A stretch of 64,000 nucleotides of DNA from Dyadobacter fermentans DSM 18053 (GTDB taxonomy: Bacteria > Bacteroidota > Bacteroidia > Cytophagales > Spirosomataceae). A model generated the notes under the pieces. It made no database searches and was not told the DNA's origin. It was given only the letters and a program-made list of their open reading frames with translations. Shown piece by piece: positions 8,284 through 18,100 of this stretch. Location of the stretch: the NCBI RefSeq assembly GCF_000023125.1, contig NC_013037.1, positions 2,480,001 to 2,544,000 of the forward strand, in the 5' to 3' direction. A program made the position numbers and the translations under genes. Numbering within the stretch: position 1 is the first letter of the stretch; each line of letters begins with the position of its first letter.

Positions 8284-8699
8284 TAGTTCAAATCGAATTG
8301 CTCTGTTGAACGAAACACGCGGCCATCTTTCGCTTTCACGTAGGCTCCGTAAATCAAAAAATGGGTATTACTCGGAAACCCAAGCTTTATCGTTTGCTGA
8401 ATATCCCCTTCCTTCATTGGCTGGGTAAATACTACATTCTTACCATTGCCGAGCGGATTCTGCGCCGTTGGGCTTTCCAGAAAAGCATATGTCACACCAT
8501 ATTCTTCAATTGGAATGTTCCCAATGCGCTCGATGTGGATGCTAAAACTTTCGATCACTCCGCCCAACGGGTGTAAAGTTGCTGGAAGAATGTTAAATTC
8601 TGGTACAACAGGCTCAGCAACAGGCTCTTTCTTCCTATCGCAGCCGGAAAGGATCAGCACAGATGTCAGCAGGATGAGGATCGGGAATTTGATTGTCAT
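8280..8699 (-). CDS. Putative lipoprotein, unknown function
   Basis: 139 aa from the ATG at 8699, chosen because it gives a classical lipoprotein signal (hydrophobic ILILLTSVLILSGC, lipobox LSGC). The GTG/TTG-type upstream extension would spoil this. The mature part is beta-rich and contains IHIERIGNIPIEEYGVTY and FLIYGAYVKAKDG. This resembles the small fibronectin-like or IPT-like lipoproteins common in Bacteroidetes, but I do not recognise a named family. It is convergent with the zinc-ribbon gene. Confidence 0.65.
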   Translation of the reverse strand: MTIKFPILILLTSVLILSGCDRKKEPVAEPVVPEFNILPATLHPLGGVIESFSIHIERIGNIPIEEYGVTYAFLESPTAQNPLGNGKNVVFTQPMKEGDIQQTIKLGFPSNTHFLIYGAYVKAKDGRVFRSTEQFDLNY

Positions 8700-8803
8700 G
8701 GCGATACTCGTTTGTGAAACTTTCCACAAATCACAATGAAAAATCCAATCAAATCCTTACCCCTTGTGCGAACGGCAATCGCCAAATTATCAAACGCGAA
8801 GCA

Positions 8804-9913
8804 TTACCGATACACTTCCTTCAAATCCTTCTCGAAAAGCGTGTAAGGATCGTGATAAAACTTTACGAAGTCGGCAGCGCTGATCTGCCCGGGGAAGGGG
8901 GCGTAAAAATGGGTGGGGCTTTTGGAATCGTTGCGCCAGACGAGCACGTAGGCGAGTTGCAGTTTTTCGGTTTTCAATGTTTTAAGCAATGTCTCGGTCC
9001 ACCAGGTCGGGTTAGGAATGCTTTCGAGGCCGGTTTCAGTGAATGCGGCGAGTTTGCCGGCTTTCTGGGCATATTCCGATACAATTTTGAGCTTCTTCGA
9101 GCCGGCTTCGAGGTTGTATTTCCCGTCGCGGCCGAAATCACCGTAGTTGTCCATTCCCACCATATCCACCCATTCGTTGCCCGGGTAGCGTTCGAGAAAT
9201 TCATATTCCGAAGTGAACTTATTATCGGGCGAAAACGCGTAAATGAGGTTGTGAACGCCCATTTGATCGCGGAGATAGGATACGGTAAACCGCCAGACGG
9301 CGATAAAGTCTTCGCGTTTGGTGTGCCCCTTGCCCCACCAGAACCAGTCGCCATCAAATTCGTGAAACGGTCTGAAAATCATGGGTGCCAGCGTCCCGTC
9401 CTTTCCTTTTACGGAGTGGGCAAAATCGGCTATCGTTTTCAGTATCAGCTTGTACTTTTCGTGATGCGATCCGCCGGGTTTGATCAGCGACATGGCGGGT
9501 TTTGATACACCATCTTTCCAATAAAAACCGCCTTCGGAGGCTGGATTGGCAAAATGCCAGGCCACCGTCGTGATCCCTCCTCGATTATAGGTATCCACCA
9601 CATTTTTCCGCAATGCAGCCGCCGTTTTGGCGATCTCCTCCGCCGGACGGCCCGAAAGGCCCATCAAATCGACGCCTATCACAGCCGGATGCGAGCCCGT
9701 AACCGACTTCACGTCCGACCGTTCCGCATCGCCCGACCATCCGTGCCCGTATTCGATAGCGTGCTGGTGGCCAAACAGAATGTATTGTTCAGAAAGCTTT
9801 TTGAGGTTCCTGTAGAGCGCTGCGGTTTCCGGCGTTGCTTTGGTATCTATTTGCGCAATGGCAGTGCCGGTGCATAATACAGTACTCAACAGACTCATTA
9901 TTAGTCGGTTCAT
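8804..9913 (-). CDS. GH26 family endo-beta-1,4-mannanase, secreted
   Basis: 369 aa with an N-terminal signal peptide ending TGTAIAQ. GH26 signatures: GHQHAIEYG near the start of the domain, the acid/base Glu in FRPFHEFDGDWFWWG, and the nucleophile Glu in AAFTETGLESIPNP. It is predicted to hydrolyse internal beta-1,4-mannosidic bonds of mannan or glucomannan outside the cytoplasm. No carbohydrate-binding module, T9SS domain or SusC/D pair is adjacent, so it looks like a stand-alone enzyme rather than part of a PUL. The ATG at 9913 is clear. Confidence 0.88.
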   Translation of the reverse strand: MNRLIMSLLSTVLCTGTAIAQIDTKATPETAALYRNLKKLSEQYILFGHQHAIEYGHGWSGDAERSDVKSVTGSHPAVIGVDLMGLSGRPAEEIAKTAAALRKNVVDTYNRGGITTVAWHFANPASEGGFYWKDGVSKPAMSLIKPGGSHHEKYKLILKTIADFAHSVKGKDGTLAPMIFRPFHEFDGDWFWWGKGHTKREDFIAVWRFTVSYLRDQMGVHNLIYAFSPDNKFTSEYEFLERYPGNEWVDMVGMDNYGDFGRDGKYNLEAGSKKLKIVSEYAQKAGKLAAFTETGLESIPNPTWWTETLLKTLKTEKLQLAYVLVWRNDSKSPTHFYAPFPGQISAADFVKFYHDPYTLFEKDLKEVYR

Positions 9914-10064
9914 GCGTGTGTTAATTAGGATTTGGAATAGTACAAAGATGAGAAATGACCACGTTCCGTAGGATCAGCAGTTATTTTCCGGTTATGTCGA
10001 AGAAAATTCGAGAAATCCGGCATTGCGACGAACTTTTAGGTACAACACATTGTATTGACTGAAC

Positions 10065-10098
10065 TATATTCAAAATATAAGTACTATTTTTGAATATA
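10065..10098. promoter_or_regulatory. Inverted repeat upstream of lrp, probable autoregulatory operator
   Basis: TATATTCAAAATA at 10065-10077 and TATTTTTGAATATA at 10085-10098 form an AT-rich dyad 30 bp before the Lrp-type gene. Such symmetric AT-rich sites are typical Lrp/AsnC operators. It sits in the divergent region shared with the mannanase. Confidence 0.55.
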
Positions 10099-10127
10099 AT
10101 TCTATCCTAATCCTATTTCACAGAATA

Positions 10128-10604
10128 ATGAACGGATCAGATATCGTTCTCGACAAGACCGACCTGAGCATTCTGCGCCTTATGCAGGAGAATGGCCGCA
10201 TCACCAACGCCGACCTCGCGCGCGAGCTTGAAATGGCTCCCTCAGCGGTGTTGGAACGCGTCAAAAAACTGGAACAGAAGCAGGTGATCGTGAAATATAC
10301 CACGCGGATCAGTCCGGTAGCATTGGGGCAGACGCTACTGGCATTCATTGCCATGAAATCGTCGGAAGGGATGGGCAGCAACAACACCGCGAAGGAGCTG
10401 GCCAAAATTCCGGAAGTACAAGAGGTTCACCACATTGCGGGCGAAGATTGCTATATGGTAAAAGTCCGCACGGCCGATTCTGCATCACTGATGGAGCTGA
10501 TGCGCAACAAGTTCAGCCGGATACAAAACATCACATCCACACGGACCACGATCGTCCTCGAAACGGTCAAGGAAGAGCAACAAATCGTTATACCTGAAAA
10601 ATGA
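10128..10604 (+). CDS. Lrp/AsnC family transcriptional regulator
   Basis: 158 aa. N-terminal HTH (DKTDLSILRLMQENGRITNA, ADLARELEMAPSAVLERVKK) and a C-terminal RAM/ligand-binding domain (EVQEVHHIAGEDCYMVKVRT). First gene of a three-gene run: the EamA exporter starts 7 bp after its stop, and a ChrB-AraC fusion follows. Lrp-EamA pairs usually control amino-acid or metabolite export, so this is probably a local regulator. The dyad just upstream is its likely binding site. Confidence 0.9.
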   Translation: MNGSDIVLDKTDLSILRLMQENGRITNADLARELEMAPSAVLERVKKLEQKQVIVKYTTRISPVALGQTLLAFIAMKSSEGMGSNNTAKELAKIPEVQEVHHIAGEDCYMVKVRTADSASLMELMRNKFSRIQNITSTRTTIVLETVKEEQQIVIPEK

Positions 10605-10611
10605 AATAGCC

Positions 10612-11559
10612 ATGCAAACGTCTACAAAAACTCCTTCAACATTCATGGTGGTACTGGCATTCGCCACCGTTTACATCGTTTGGGGATCAACCTACTTCTT
10701 CATTCAGAGGGCATTGGAGGGTTTTCCGCCATTCTTCCTGGGTGCATTCCGCTTCATCATCGCCGGCCTGCTGATGCTCGGATGGAGCCTTTTGCAAGGC
10801 GAACAGGTATTTTCCTGGAAAGTAATGAAGCCCGCCCTCATAACGGGTTTGCTGCTGCTTTTTGTGGGTAACGGCGTGGTGATCTGGGTGGAACAATTCC
10901 TGCCTAGCGCGATGGTGGCGATCATGGTGTCGTCGGCGCCGCTGTGGTTTGTGCTTTTGGATAAGCCGAAATGGTCGGAGAACCTGAGCAACAAATCGAC
11001 AATTCTCGGCCTGGTGGTCGGTTTTGCCGGCGTGATCTTGCTCTTTTATGAGAAAATAATGGCCACAATGTCGTCGCTGAACAGCGGCCGCGATCTTTTT
11101 GCGATGGCGCTGGTCGTGCTGGGCTCGATGGCCTGGGCGGGCGGTTCGCTGTACTCAAAATATAATTCTGTTTCCAAATCGGCCACCGTCAATTCGACAT
11201 GGCAAATGCTGGCGGCCGGCATTGCGTTCATCCCCGGAACGTTGCTAACGGGTGAATACACGTCGGTTGACCTCACCGCAATCCCGCTGAATGCATGGCT
11301 GGCAACGACCTACCTGATCGTATTCGGTTCCATTGCGGGTTTCAGCGCTTATGTGTGGCTTTTGAAAGTCCAGCCTGCCACCAAGGTGAGCACCTATGCC
11401 TACGTAAATCCCGTGGTGGCGGTGTTGCTAGGCATTTTCTTCGCCCACGAAACGATTACCATGATGCAAATCGCGGGGTTGGTAGTGATTTTGGGTAGTG
11501 TTCTGTTAATTAATTTGCATCAATACAGAAAACCTAAACAAGTAACTGCTACCTGCTGA
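10612..11559 (+). CDS. EamA/RhaT family drug-metabolite transporter
   Basis: 315 aa with about ten hydrophobic helices in two homologous halves. The first has YIVWGSTYFFIQRALEGFPP, which is characteristic of EamA proteins, and the second has VNPVVAVLLGIFFAHETITM. It is probably an inner-membrane exporter of an amino acid or other small metabolite. It follows lrp by 7 bp, and its TGA is one base from the next ATG, so the three genes form an operon. Confidence 0.9.
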   Translation: MQTSTKTPSTFMVVLAFATVYIVWGSTYFFIQRALEGFPPFFLGAFRFIIAGLLMLGWSLLQGEQVFSWKVMKPALITGLLLLFVGNGVVIWVEQFLPSAMVAIMVSSAPLWFVLLDKPKWSENLSNKSTILGLVVGFAGVILLFYEKIMATMSSLNSGRDLFAMALVVLGSMAWAGGSLYSKYNSVSKSATVNSTWQMLAAGIAFIPGTLLTGEYTSVDLTAIPLNAWLATTYLIVFGSIAGFSAYVWLLKVQPATKVSTYAYVNPVVAVLLGIFFAHETITMMQIAGLVVILGSVLLINLHQYRKPKQVTATC

Positions 11560-11560
11560 T

Positions 11561-12424
11561 ATGAAATGGATTACCCGCGAGCGGCCGAAAATCGACCGCC
11601 TCGCCTGTCCCTGGCTTATCCGACGCTTTATCGACCCGAAAGCGCAAATTATTTACGTGCCCGAAAACGAAGTCCTGACCCAGGCCGCCGCCCTGAACGC
11701 GACTCCGTTCGATATCCCGGGTGTCGAGTTCACGCATTATGACGATCAATGCACGTTCGATTATTTCATCAAAAAATACGAACTGAAAGATCCAGCCCTG
11801 CAGGTAATGGCACCGGTAGTGCGGGGCGCCGATACGGACGACCATGCGTTGGCGCGACAATCCTCGGGCTTATGGGCTATTTCAGCCGGGCTGGCTCACA
11901 ACACGCAGGATGACCAGGAGTTACTCGAAAAGGGAATGCTTATTTACGACGCGCTGTACAGCTGGGCGACGCATTTACGTGAGGAAAAACACACGCAAAG
12001 CCCGACCGAGCATTTGCTTTTGCAGATTTATAAAACATATATCAGCAACAAGAACGAGAAGAAATCGAAGGTGCCGGCATGGACCAAAGACCTCAAAAAC
12101 CTCATTCAGGATCACATCGACACCAATCTTAACTTCAACCTCAAGATCGCTTCCGAAGAACTGGATGTGAACCCAGCCTATTTATCGAGGGAATTTTCGC
12201 GTTATTTTGATAATCTTTCATTCGGAGAATACATCCGGAAACTGCGGATCGAAAAGTCCATTCAACTGCTCGAATCGTCGGAAGATTCGCTGGCGGAGAT
12301 CGCTTACCTCACGGGTTTCTCGGATCAGAGCCATTTCAACCGCGTTTTCAAAGCGCATATGGGCCAAACCCCCTCGGAATACAGAAAATTCATCCGAAAA
12401 AGTAAAGGAAATACAAAACGTTAA
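11561..12424 (+). CDS. ChrB-like domain fused to an AraC-type HTH
   Basis: 287 aa. Residues 1-135 match the chromate-resistance ChrB C-terminal domain (WITRERPKIDRLACPWLIRR, GVEFTHYDDQCTFDYFI, VVRGADTDDHALA). Residues about 190-283 are an AraC/XylS double HTH (IASEELDVNPAYLSREFSRY, AEIAYLTGFSDQSHFNRVFK). The arrangement implies a DNA-binding regulator whose sensor or enzymatic part is ChrB-like, not a chromate pump component. No chrA is nearby. It starts one base after the EamA stop and may co-regulate that transporter. Confidence 0.85.
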   Translation: MKWITRERPKIDRLACPWLIRRFIDPKAQIIYVPENEVLTQAAALNATPFDIPGVEFTHYDDQCTFDYFIKKYELKDPALQVMAPVVRGADTDDHALARQSSGLWAISAGLAHNTQDDQELLEKGMLIYDALYSWATHLREEKHTQSPTEHLLLQIYKTYISNKNEKKSKVPAWTKDLKNLIQDHIDTNLNFNLKIASEELDVNPAYLSREFSRYFDNLSFGEYIRKLRIEKSIQLLESSEDSLAEIAYLTGFSDQSHFNRVFKAHMGQTPSEYRKFIRKSKGNTKR

Positions 12425-12504
12425 ATCCGTTCTATCCTGCCCGGTAATTGGTTTTTAGAATTGTATTGCGGTTTTGACCCGCATTCATTTTAAAACCAAA
12501 GTCT

Positions 12505-13059
12505 ATGTTCCGTTTTTCAACCGGAAAGCTCTTTTTTACGCTTCTTACGCTTGTTTCACCGGCCTGCACCATCGCCCGCGCGCAGCAACAGGCACAGCAA
12601 TCCGCCCCGTCAACCGCTCCCGCGCATTCATATCCGCGCATGGCTGGTTACGTAGGCATTCTGCACCCGATCGTCACATTCAGCAGCGAGGGTACAGTTA
12701 CCAATTTTGATACCTATTATATCGTCGGGATGCCGACAGGCATTAATATCTGGAAAAGTCCGAAAATCGGCTTCTCGGCGGAGTTTGTGCCGCTGGTAAG
12801 GGCTGAAAACGGGAGCAGCAGGATGGCCAACTTCCTTTTCCACCCAGGCATATTAGTGACATTAGCACCCGGGCTTACCTTCGCTGGCCGCGCCGCATTC
12901 GAGACGGCCGGGAGGTATGGCTTCACACCGGTTTTGAATAAAATCGTGAAGAAAAACAAGAATAGTGGCTATTTCGTCGCGGTGCCGGTGCCATTCCGCT
13001 TCGGGAACGGCCACCCGGCGTCGGTTACGGTAGGATTTCAGTTTGGGATCACCTTCTGA
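12505..13059 (+). CDS. Secreted or outer-membrane beta-barrel-like protein, unknown
   Basis: 184 aa with a signal peptide (hydrophobic FFTLLTLVSPACTIARAQ) and a Gln/Ala/Ser-rich spacer. Amphipathic strands follow (GINIWKSPKIGFSAEFVPLV, ILVTLAPGLTFAGRAAFETA), ending SVTVGFQFGITF. The terminal phenylalanine suggests insertion by the BAM machinery. No named family is recognised. It lies 80 bp after the ChrB-AraC gene and may be co-transcribed. It is convergent with the ACT-like gene. Confidence 0.6.
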   Translation: MFRFSTGKLFFTLLTLVSPACTIARAQQQAQQSAPSTAPAHSYPRMAGYVGILHPIVTFSSEGTVTNFDTYYIVGMPTGINIWKSPKIGFSAEFVPLVRAENGSSRMANFLFHPGILVTLAPGLTFAGRAAFETAGRYGFTPVLNKIVKKNKNSGYFVAVPVPFRFGNGHPASVTVGFQFGITF

Positions 13060-13068
13060 TCGCGGGCA

Positions 13069-13320
13069 TCAACACATGGAAGCATCCATAATTCTCTCGA
13101 CTTCTGAAATGTCGCGGTTACGGCGGATCAGGGTCATGATTTTCTCAAAATCGATCAGTTGCGACGCCTCGAACGCGATCACGCCCACGAAACTTTTGCC
13201 TTTGCTGATAAAATTGAGATGCCTGATCTTCGCCCCGTTTACGGATTCTACACTCGACGTAATTTTGTGCAGATTCCCGGCATTCCGGTAAATAATCCGG
13301 AGAAAAAAGGTTTTGCTCAT
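13069..13320 (-). CDS. Small ACT-domain-like protein
   Basis: 83 aa from the ATG at 13320. The beta-alpha-beta pattern FLRIIYRNAGNLHKITSSVE...GKSFVGVIAFEAS...IDFEKIMTLIRR resembles a single ACT domain, such as regulatory subunits of acetolactate synthase. No biosynthetic partner is present. It lies 115 bp downstream of the cysteine desulfurase on the same strand and may share its transcript. The function and the family call are tentative. Confidence 0.55.
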   Translation of the reverse strand: MSKTFFLRIIYRNAGNLHKITSSVESVNGAKIRHLNFISKGKSFVGVIAFEASQLIDFEKIMTLIRRNRDISEVERIMDASMC

Positions 13321-13435
13321 TGTTGTCCTGATGTTTAAAGTGGTTTGTTGAGAATATCGGCCGTAAACTTTCACGGCTCTACTTACCTTACGCCTGCGGG
13401 AGCCAATTGGTGCCGGCAGGCTGTATTAAATTTTG

Positions 13436-14644
13436 TTAAAATTGGAATTGCCTGGCTCCCCCGGAACTATCCAAAGCCCAGCTGGCAATGTTTTTCCAGG
13501 CCTTTCCCGCCGCGACCAGCGGATCGGATTCGTAAATCCGCACAATGGCCGCCACAACACGGTCCAGCTCTTCGAAAGTATTGAACTTGCTGAATGAAAA
13601 GCGGACATTCTCCTTGTCGGCCTCACACGCAAGCGCGCGGATCACGTGCGACGTGCCCCTGCCCGAACACGCGCTCCCGCCGGAAACGGCAATGCCGATC
13701 TGGTCCAAACCAGCTACCAGGCTGCCTGTGCTCAAACAGGGAAACGACACGCTCAGCACGTTGGCAACGCTGTTTTCGAGCGACTTACTTTCACCATTAT
13801 AACAAATACCCTCAATGCCGCTGATTGCCAGCTTCGATACCAGGTATTGTTTCAGTTTACAGATCTTCGTCTGATTCTCATCCAGATTGCGGTAAGCCAC
13901 TTCAAGTGCCTTCGCGAGGCCCACAATGCCTGTTACGTTTTCGGTGCCGCCGCGCTGGCCGCTTTCCTGCCCTCCGCCATAAATAAGCGGTTTCAGGTGG
14001 TGTTTTTTATTGATGTATATAAATCCTGCACCTTTCGGCCCATGAAACTTGTGCGCCGAACCTACCAGGAAATCAATGTCCTGCAAATCGAACCGCACTT
14101 TGCCCATGGTTTGGGTGGTATCGGTAAAAAAGACCGCATTGTATCGCCGCGCAAGCACGCCGATCGCCTGAATGTCCGTCAGATTACCTATTTCATTGTT
14201 CCCATGCATGAGCGCGATGAGCGTCCGCGGGTTTGCGCGCAGGAGGTTTTCGAGATGATAGAGGTCCACATTGCCGCGTTCGTCGAGTTTTACAAAACTG
14301 GTTTCGATATCCCCTTCCTTTTCGTGGCGTTTCAATGTCGCCAATACCGCCTTATGTTCAATCCGGCTCGTGAGCACGTGGTTCAGGTCATAGGCCTGGA
14401 TCGCGCCCGACAATGCGAGATTGATGCCCTCCGTGGCTCCGGCGGTGAAATAGATTTCGTCCGGCGAAGCTCCGAGCAGACCGGCAACGGTGCGGCGCGC
14501 CTGGTCAATGGCCTCTTTCACGCGGCGCCCGGCGCCATGCGCCGACGACGGGTTGGCATAATTTGTAGTCAGGAAAGGCAGAATCGCCTCGATCACGTCC
14601 GGGTCCAGCGCGGTTGTAGCCGCATTATCCAGATAAATTTCCAT
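13436..14644 (-). CDS. iscS: Cysteine desulfurase, IscS/NifS type
   Basis: 402 aa PLP enzyme of the group I desulfurases. Landmarks are YLDNAATTALDPDV at the start, the PLP Lys in VGSAHKFHGPKG (about 203), GGGQESGQRGGTEN, and the active-site loop SGGSACSGRGTSH with Cys326. It differs in class from the SufS-like encapsulin cargo at 4697. No iscU, iscA or tRNA-thiolation gene lies beside it, so its sulfur acceptor is unknown. Its upstream region holds a SAM-I-like aptamer and a sulfur box, implying control by sulfur or methionine status. The symbol is by family resemblance only. Confidence 0.88.
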   Translation of the reverse strand: MEIYLDNAATTALDPDVIEAILPFLTTNYANPSSAHGAGRRVKEAIDQARRTVAGLLGASPDEIYFTAGATEGINLALSGAIQAYDLNHVLTSRIEHKAVLATLKRHEKEGDIETSFVKLDERGNVDLYHLENLLRANPRTLIALMHGNNEIGNLTDIQAIGVLARRYNAVFFTDTTQTMGKVRFDLQDIDFLVGSAHKFHGPKGAGFIYINKKHHLKPLIYGGGQESGQRGGTENVTGIVGLAKALEVAYRNLDENQTKICKLKQYLVSKLAISGIEGICYNGESKSLENSVANVLSVSFPCLSTGSLVAGLDQIGIAVSGGSACSGRGTSHVIRALACEADKENVRFSFSKFNTFEELDRVVAAIVRIYESDPLVAAGKAWKNIASWALDSSGGARQFQF

Positions 14645-14678
14645 GTGCGTCTGGTTTGTTGTTGATCAAAGTTGGCGG

Positions 14679-14726
14679 TCATGCACAGCTTCGCCAGGCC
14701 CTGAAACAGCCGGATCTGCAATGCAT
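14679..14726 (-). CDS. Possible Cys-containing leader peptide (weak)
   Basis: A 15-codon ORF between the aptamer and the desulfurase start encodes MHCRSGCFRAWRSCA, three cysteines in 15 residues. It could couple translation to cysteine supply, but chance is a real alternative because no conservation can be checked here. Confidence 0.2.
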   Translation of the reverse strand: MHCRSGCFRAWRSCA

Positions 14727-14756
14727 TACCAGTTTACATCCGTGGTTGGATTCTTA

Positions 14757-14850
14757 GATTTATCAATAGAATTAGGTTGGGGCACCTTGACGAGTCACAG
14801 GTTGCCAGAAGATCACAGAGCCTAACCTCTCCCTTCGTTCTTAATAAATC
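14757..14850 (-). promoter_or_regulatory. SAM-I-clan riboswitch-like aptamer
   Basis: Read on the minus strand, a 10-bp P1 closes the structure: GATTTATTAA (14850-14841) with TTGATAAATC (14766-14757). P2 (14836-14808) is GAAGG-GA-GAG / CTC-TGT-GA-TCTTC, a textbook kink-turn. Its loop GTTAGG can pair with CCTAA after P3 as a pseudoknot. The two invariant strands of the SAM-I core are present: GGCAACC (14806-14800) and AAGGTGC (14788-14782). The P4 helix of classical SAM-I is missing, recalling the SAM-I/IV variants. It lies about 110 nt upstream of the cysteine desulfurase ATG. I see no clear terminator, so a translational switch is possible. Confidence 0.75.
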
Positions 14851-14864
14851 TATAAATTCGATAG
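14850..14864. promoter_or_regulatory. Candidate sulfur box, cysteine desulfurase
   Basis: CTATAAATTCGATAG followed by ACAAAG. Read on the minus strand it ends exactly where P1 of the aptamer begins, so it should sit at or just upstream of the transcription start. It shares 14 of 15 bases with 7761-7775 and 11 of 15 with 23836-23850. The plus-strand region from here to 15111 shows nothing else recognisable. Confidence 0.55.
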
Positions 14865-15111
14865 ACAAAGATTGATAAAAGATTTCATGAATGCAAATAG
14901 CGGTTGCATTTTTTTCTCGTCTCTACCATCATGAGCCGTTGTGATGAAAGCCAAATCTTTACGTTTTCCTCTTTCCGTTTACAACATATTTACCGTCCAC
15001 TCATCCTAAGCAGCACCCAGCTCATTCTTTACCTGTCCGGCCGTTGTCTGATTATAATTTAAACCCGGAATTAAAGCCATCACTACATTTATTCAAATAC
15101 ACACTTCGCTT

Positions 15112-18100
15112 ATGGGAAGAATCTATTATCGCTCAAACTTCGCCTGGGCCGCCGGTCTGGCCCTCGCTGCTTCGCTCTACTTTGCATTGTACGTTCTGCC
15201 GGCCCTGCAAGGCGGTCCAGCTTCTGCACTAAAAGGAAAGGCAGCCGGCCAACCGGCAAACGCCGCCGAAAACCAGTCGCTTTTTGAACAGGTCGCGTTG
15301 GCCGAGTACAACATCACAGTCGACAAAAAAACGGGTATTCTGCAAAGCCCCAACCGCACGCAGAACATCAGAAGCTACTTCAAGCCCGGCCTGCTTTCGC
15401 TTCGTAACCGCATCAACCAGCGCCACCCGTTCGAAATCTCGCTGGCCACCGAAGGGATTTTCGCCGACGGCAAGCTCCTGCACGAGCCCGCCGAACAGGC
15501 AGCCAGCATTATCGACAAAAACCGGTTGCTGCTGAAACACGGCGGGTTTACCGAAGAATTTATCAATAATTCTGAAGGGATCCGTCAGAACTTCATCGTT
15601 GAAAACGCACCCGCCAACACGCGTCAAATCGAGGTAAAATTGAAGGCGAGCGGAGTATCGGCCGTCAAAACCTCCGATGCCGGCCTGGACCTTTATTATG
15701 GAGAAGACAATACACCAGACCAGCGGCTCACCTACACCGACCTGAAATGCTGGGACGCCACCGGCAAAGCGCTTTCCTCTTCCATGCATTTGGAGGGACT
15801 GGAAATCACATTGAACGTTGCTACGGAAAATGCGGTATTTCCGGTCACCATCGATCCCATTATTGCACACGGCAATCCTGCCAATGCAAATACGCAGCTT
15901 TTCGGCGCGTCAGCACGTGATAATATGGGTTTCTCGGTTCAAACGGCGGGCGATCTGAACGGCGACGGTTTCAGCGATATCGTCCTCGGCGTTGTGGGTT
16001 ATGACAATGGCATTAAAGACCAGGGCGCTGCATTCGTGTGTTACGGCTCTGCATCCGGCGTCGTGACCTCTACATTTGAGAAGCTGGAAGGAAAAGTTTC
16101 CGAAATCCTCTTCGGCTACGCAGTATCGACAGCCGGCGACATCAATGGCGACGGTTTCAGCGACATTATTGTAGGCGCACCCAATTATGAAAACGGGCAG
16201 TCTTTCGAGGGTGCAGTGTTCGTGTACTACGGTTCGGGATCCGGCGTAGGCACCGATCCGTCCGATACCCTGGAAAGTGGTGTAATGAACGCCCGGATGG
16301 GTGAAAGCGTGGCACTCGCCGGCGATGTGGATGAGGACGGTTTCAGCGATGTGATCGTGGGGTTACCGGGCTATACCAACGGCGAAATCCGCGAAGGTGC
16401 AGCTTACATTTACCGTGGCTCGGCCAATGGATTACTACCACAACCGCAGGTGATCGAAAGTAACCAGGCCCATGCCGCCCTTGGCACTTCGGTCGCCGGC
16501 GCAGGGGACGTCAACGGCGACGGTTACAGCGACGTTATCGCCGGAGCACCGCTCTACGACAATAACGAAACCAATGAAGGCGCAGCATTCGTGCATACCG
16601 GCGGCGCGTTGGGAATCAACCTCAATCCTATTACAACACTGGAAAGCAACCAGCAGGATGCACGGCTTGGAACTTCGGTGGCTTCGGCCGGTGATTACAA
16701 CGCCGACGGACTCAGCGACGTAGTGGTAGGAAGCCCGATGTTCGACAATGGCGAACAGGACGAGGGCGTCGCTTTTGCCTACCAGGGGATTGCCAACGGC
16801 GGTGTGAGCGGGATGCCCAAAGATACGCTTGAGGGTGATCAGGCACTCGCACGTTTCGGCACCTCAGTATCATGTGCAGGCGATGTGAACGGCGACGGAT
16901 TTTCTGACGTCATTGCGGGCGCACCCGACTATGCCAATGCATTGTCGAAAGAAGGTGCCGCATTCATTTTTCATGGTGCCTCCATCGGTTTCGGTCTTCG
17001 GTCTGCTATACTCGAATCGGATCAGGCGGAGGCGCAAATGGGCATATCGGTAGCGAGCGCCGGGGATGTTAACGGTGACGGTTACAGCGATGTAATCACA
17101 GGTGCAAATCTTTACGACGTTGGCACAGGCATTGACAACGGCTCCGCTTTCGTGTTCCACGGCTCGGCATCCAGCATTGCACTCACTCCGAACGTAATGC
17201 TCGGCACAAGCCAGGAAGGTGCACAATTTGGCTACTCGGTAACGGGTGCAGGCGACCTGAATGGCGATGGTTTCAATGACATCGCAGTTGGCGCGCCGCA
17301 TTACGACAACGGCTCCGGAGAAGAGGGCTCAGTCTTTATTTTCTACGGCAAGCCGTCGGGAGTACCGGCCGTGGCCGACCAGAAACTCGATATCGGGCAA
17401 TTGAATGCAGGTTTCGGCACGTCGGTATCAGCAGCCGGCGATATAAATGGGGACGGTTATGGAGACCTGATCGTAGGAGTACCATATTACGACGCTTCAA
17501 CGACAGACAATGGTGCGGCTTTCATCTATCACGGTAGCCCGGGTGGCGTTTCCATCATCTGGAACATGGTTTTGGAAGGAACGCAAACGAACGAGTTCTT
17601 CGGATTCTCGGTGGCAGGCGCAGGCGACGTGAACGGGGACGGTATCCGCGACGTGATCATCGGAGCTCCGTCGTATGACAAATTAGGCAGCAGTAATTGC
17701 GGCGCCGCATTCGTCCACACCGGGAGTACGCTGGGCATTACCAATTTTTACACCAAACTCGAAGGCACCCAGGCGGAATCACAGCTCGGCTTTTCTGTTG
17801 CCTCGGCAGGTGATGTGAATGGCGATGGCTACAACGACGTGGTCGCCGGTGCAGTGAAACAATCCAACGGCGAGGCCATTGAGGGTGCGGCATTCGTATT
17901 CTACGGAGACAACGATGGAGTCGACAACCAGAAATGGTACATGGTTGAATCCAACGACGCGGGTGCGATGATGGGCTTCTCGGTATCCAGCGCAGGTGAT
18001 GTGAATGCCGACGGGTTCAGCGACATTGTTGTGGGCGCTCCGCTTTTCCATAACAAACCAGGTTCAAGTGAAGGTGCAGCCTTTATCTACTACGGGTCTA

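Noticed and set aside
13646-14665. 339-codon plus-strand frame over the cysteine desulfurase
   Set aside because: Shadow of the well-supported minus-strand desulfurase; composition is Arg/Cys-rich and shows no motif.
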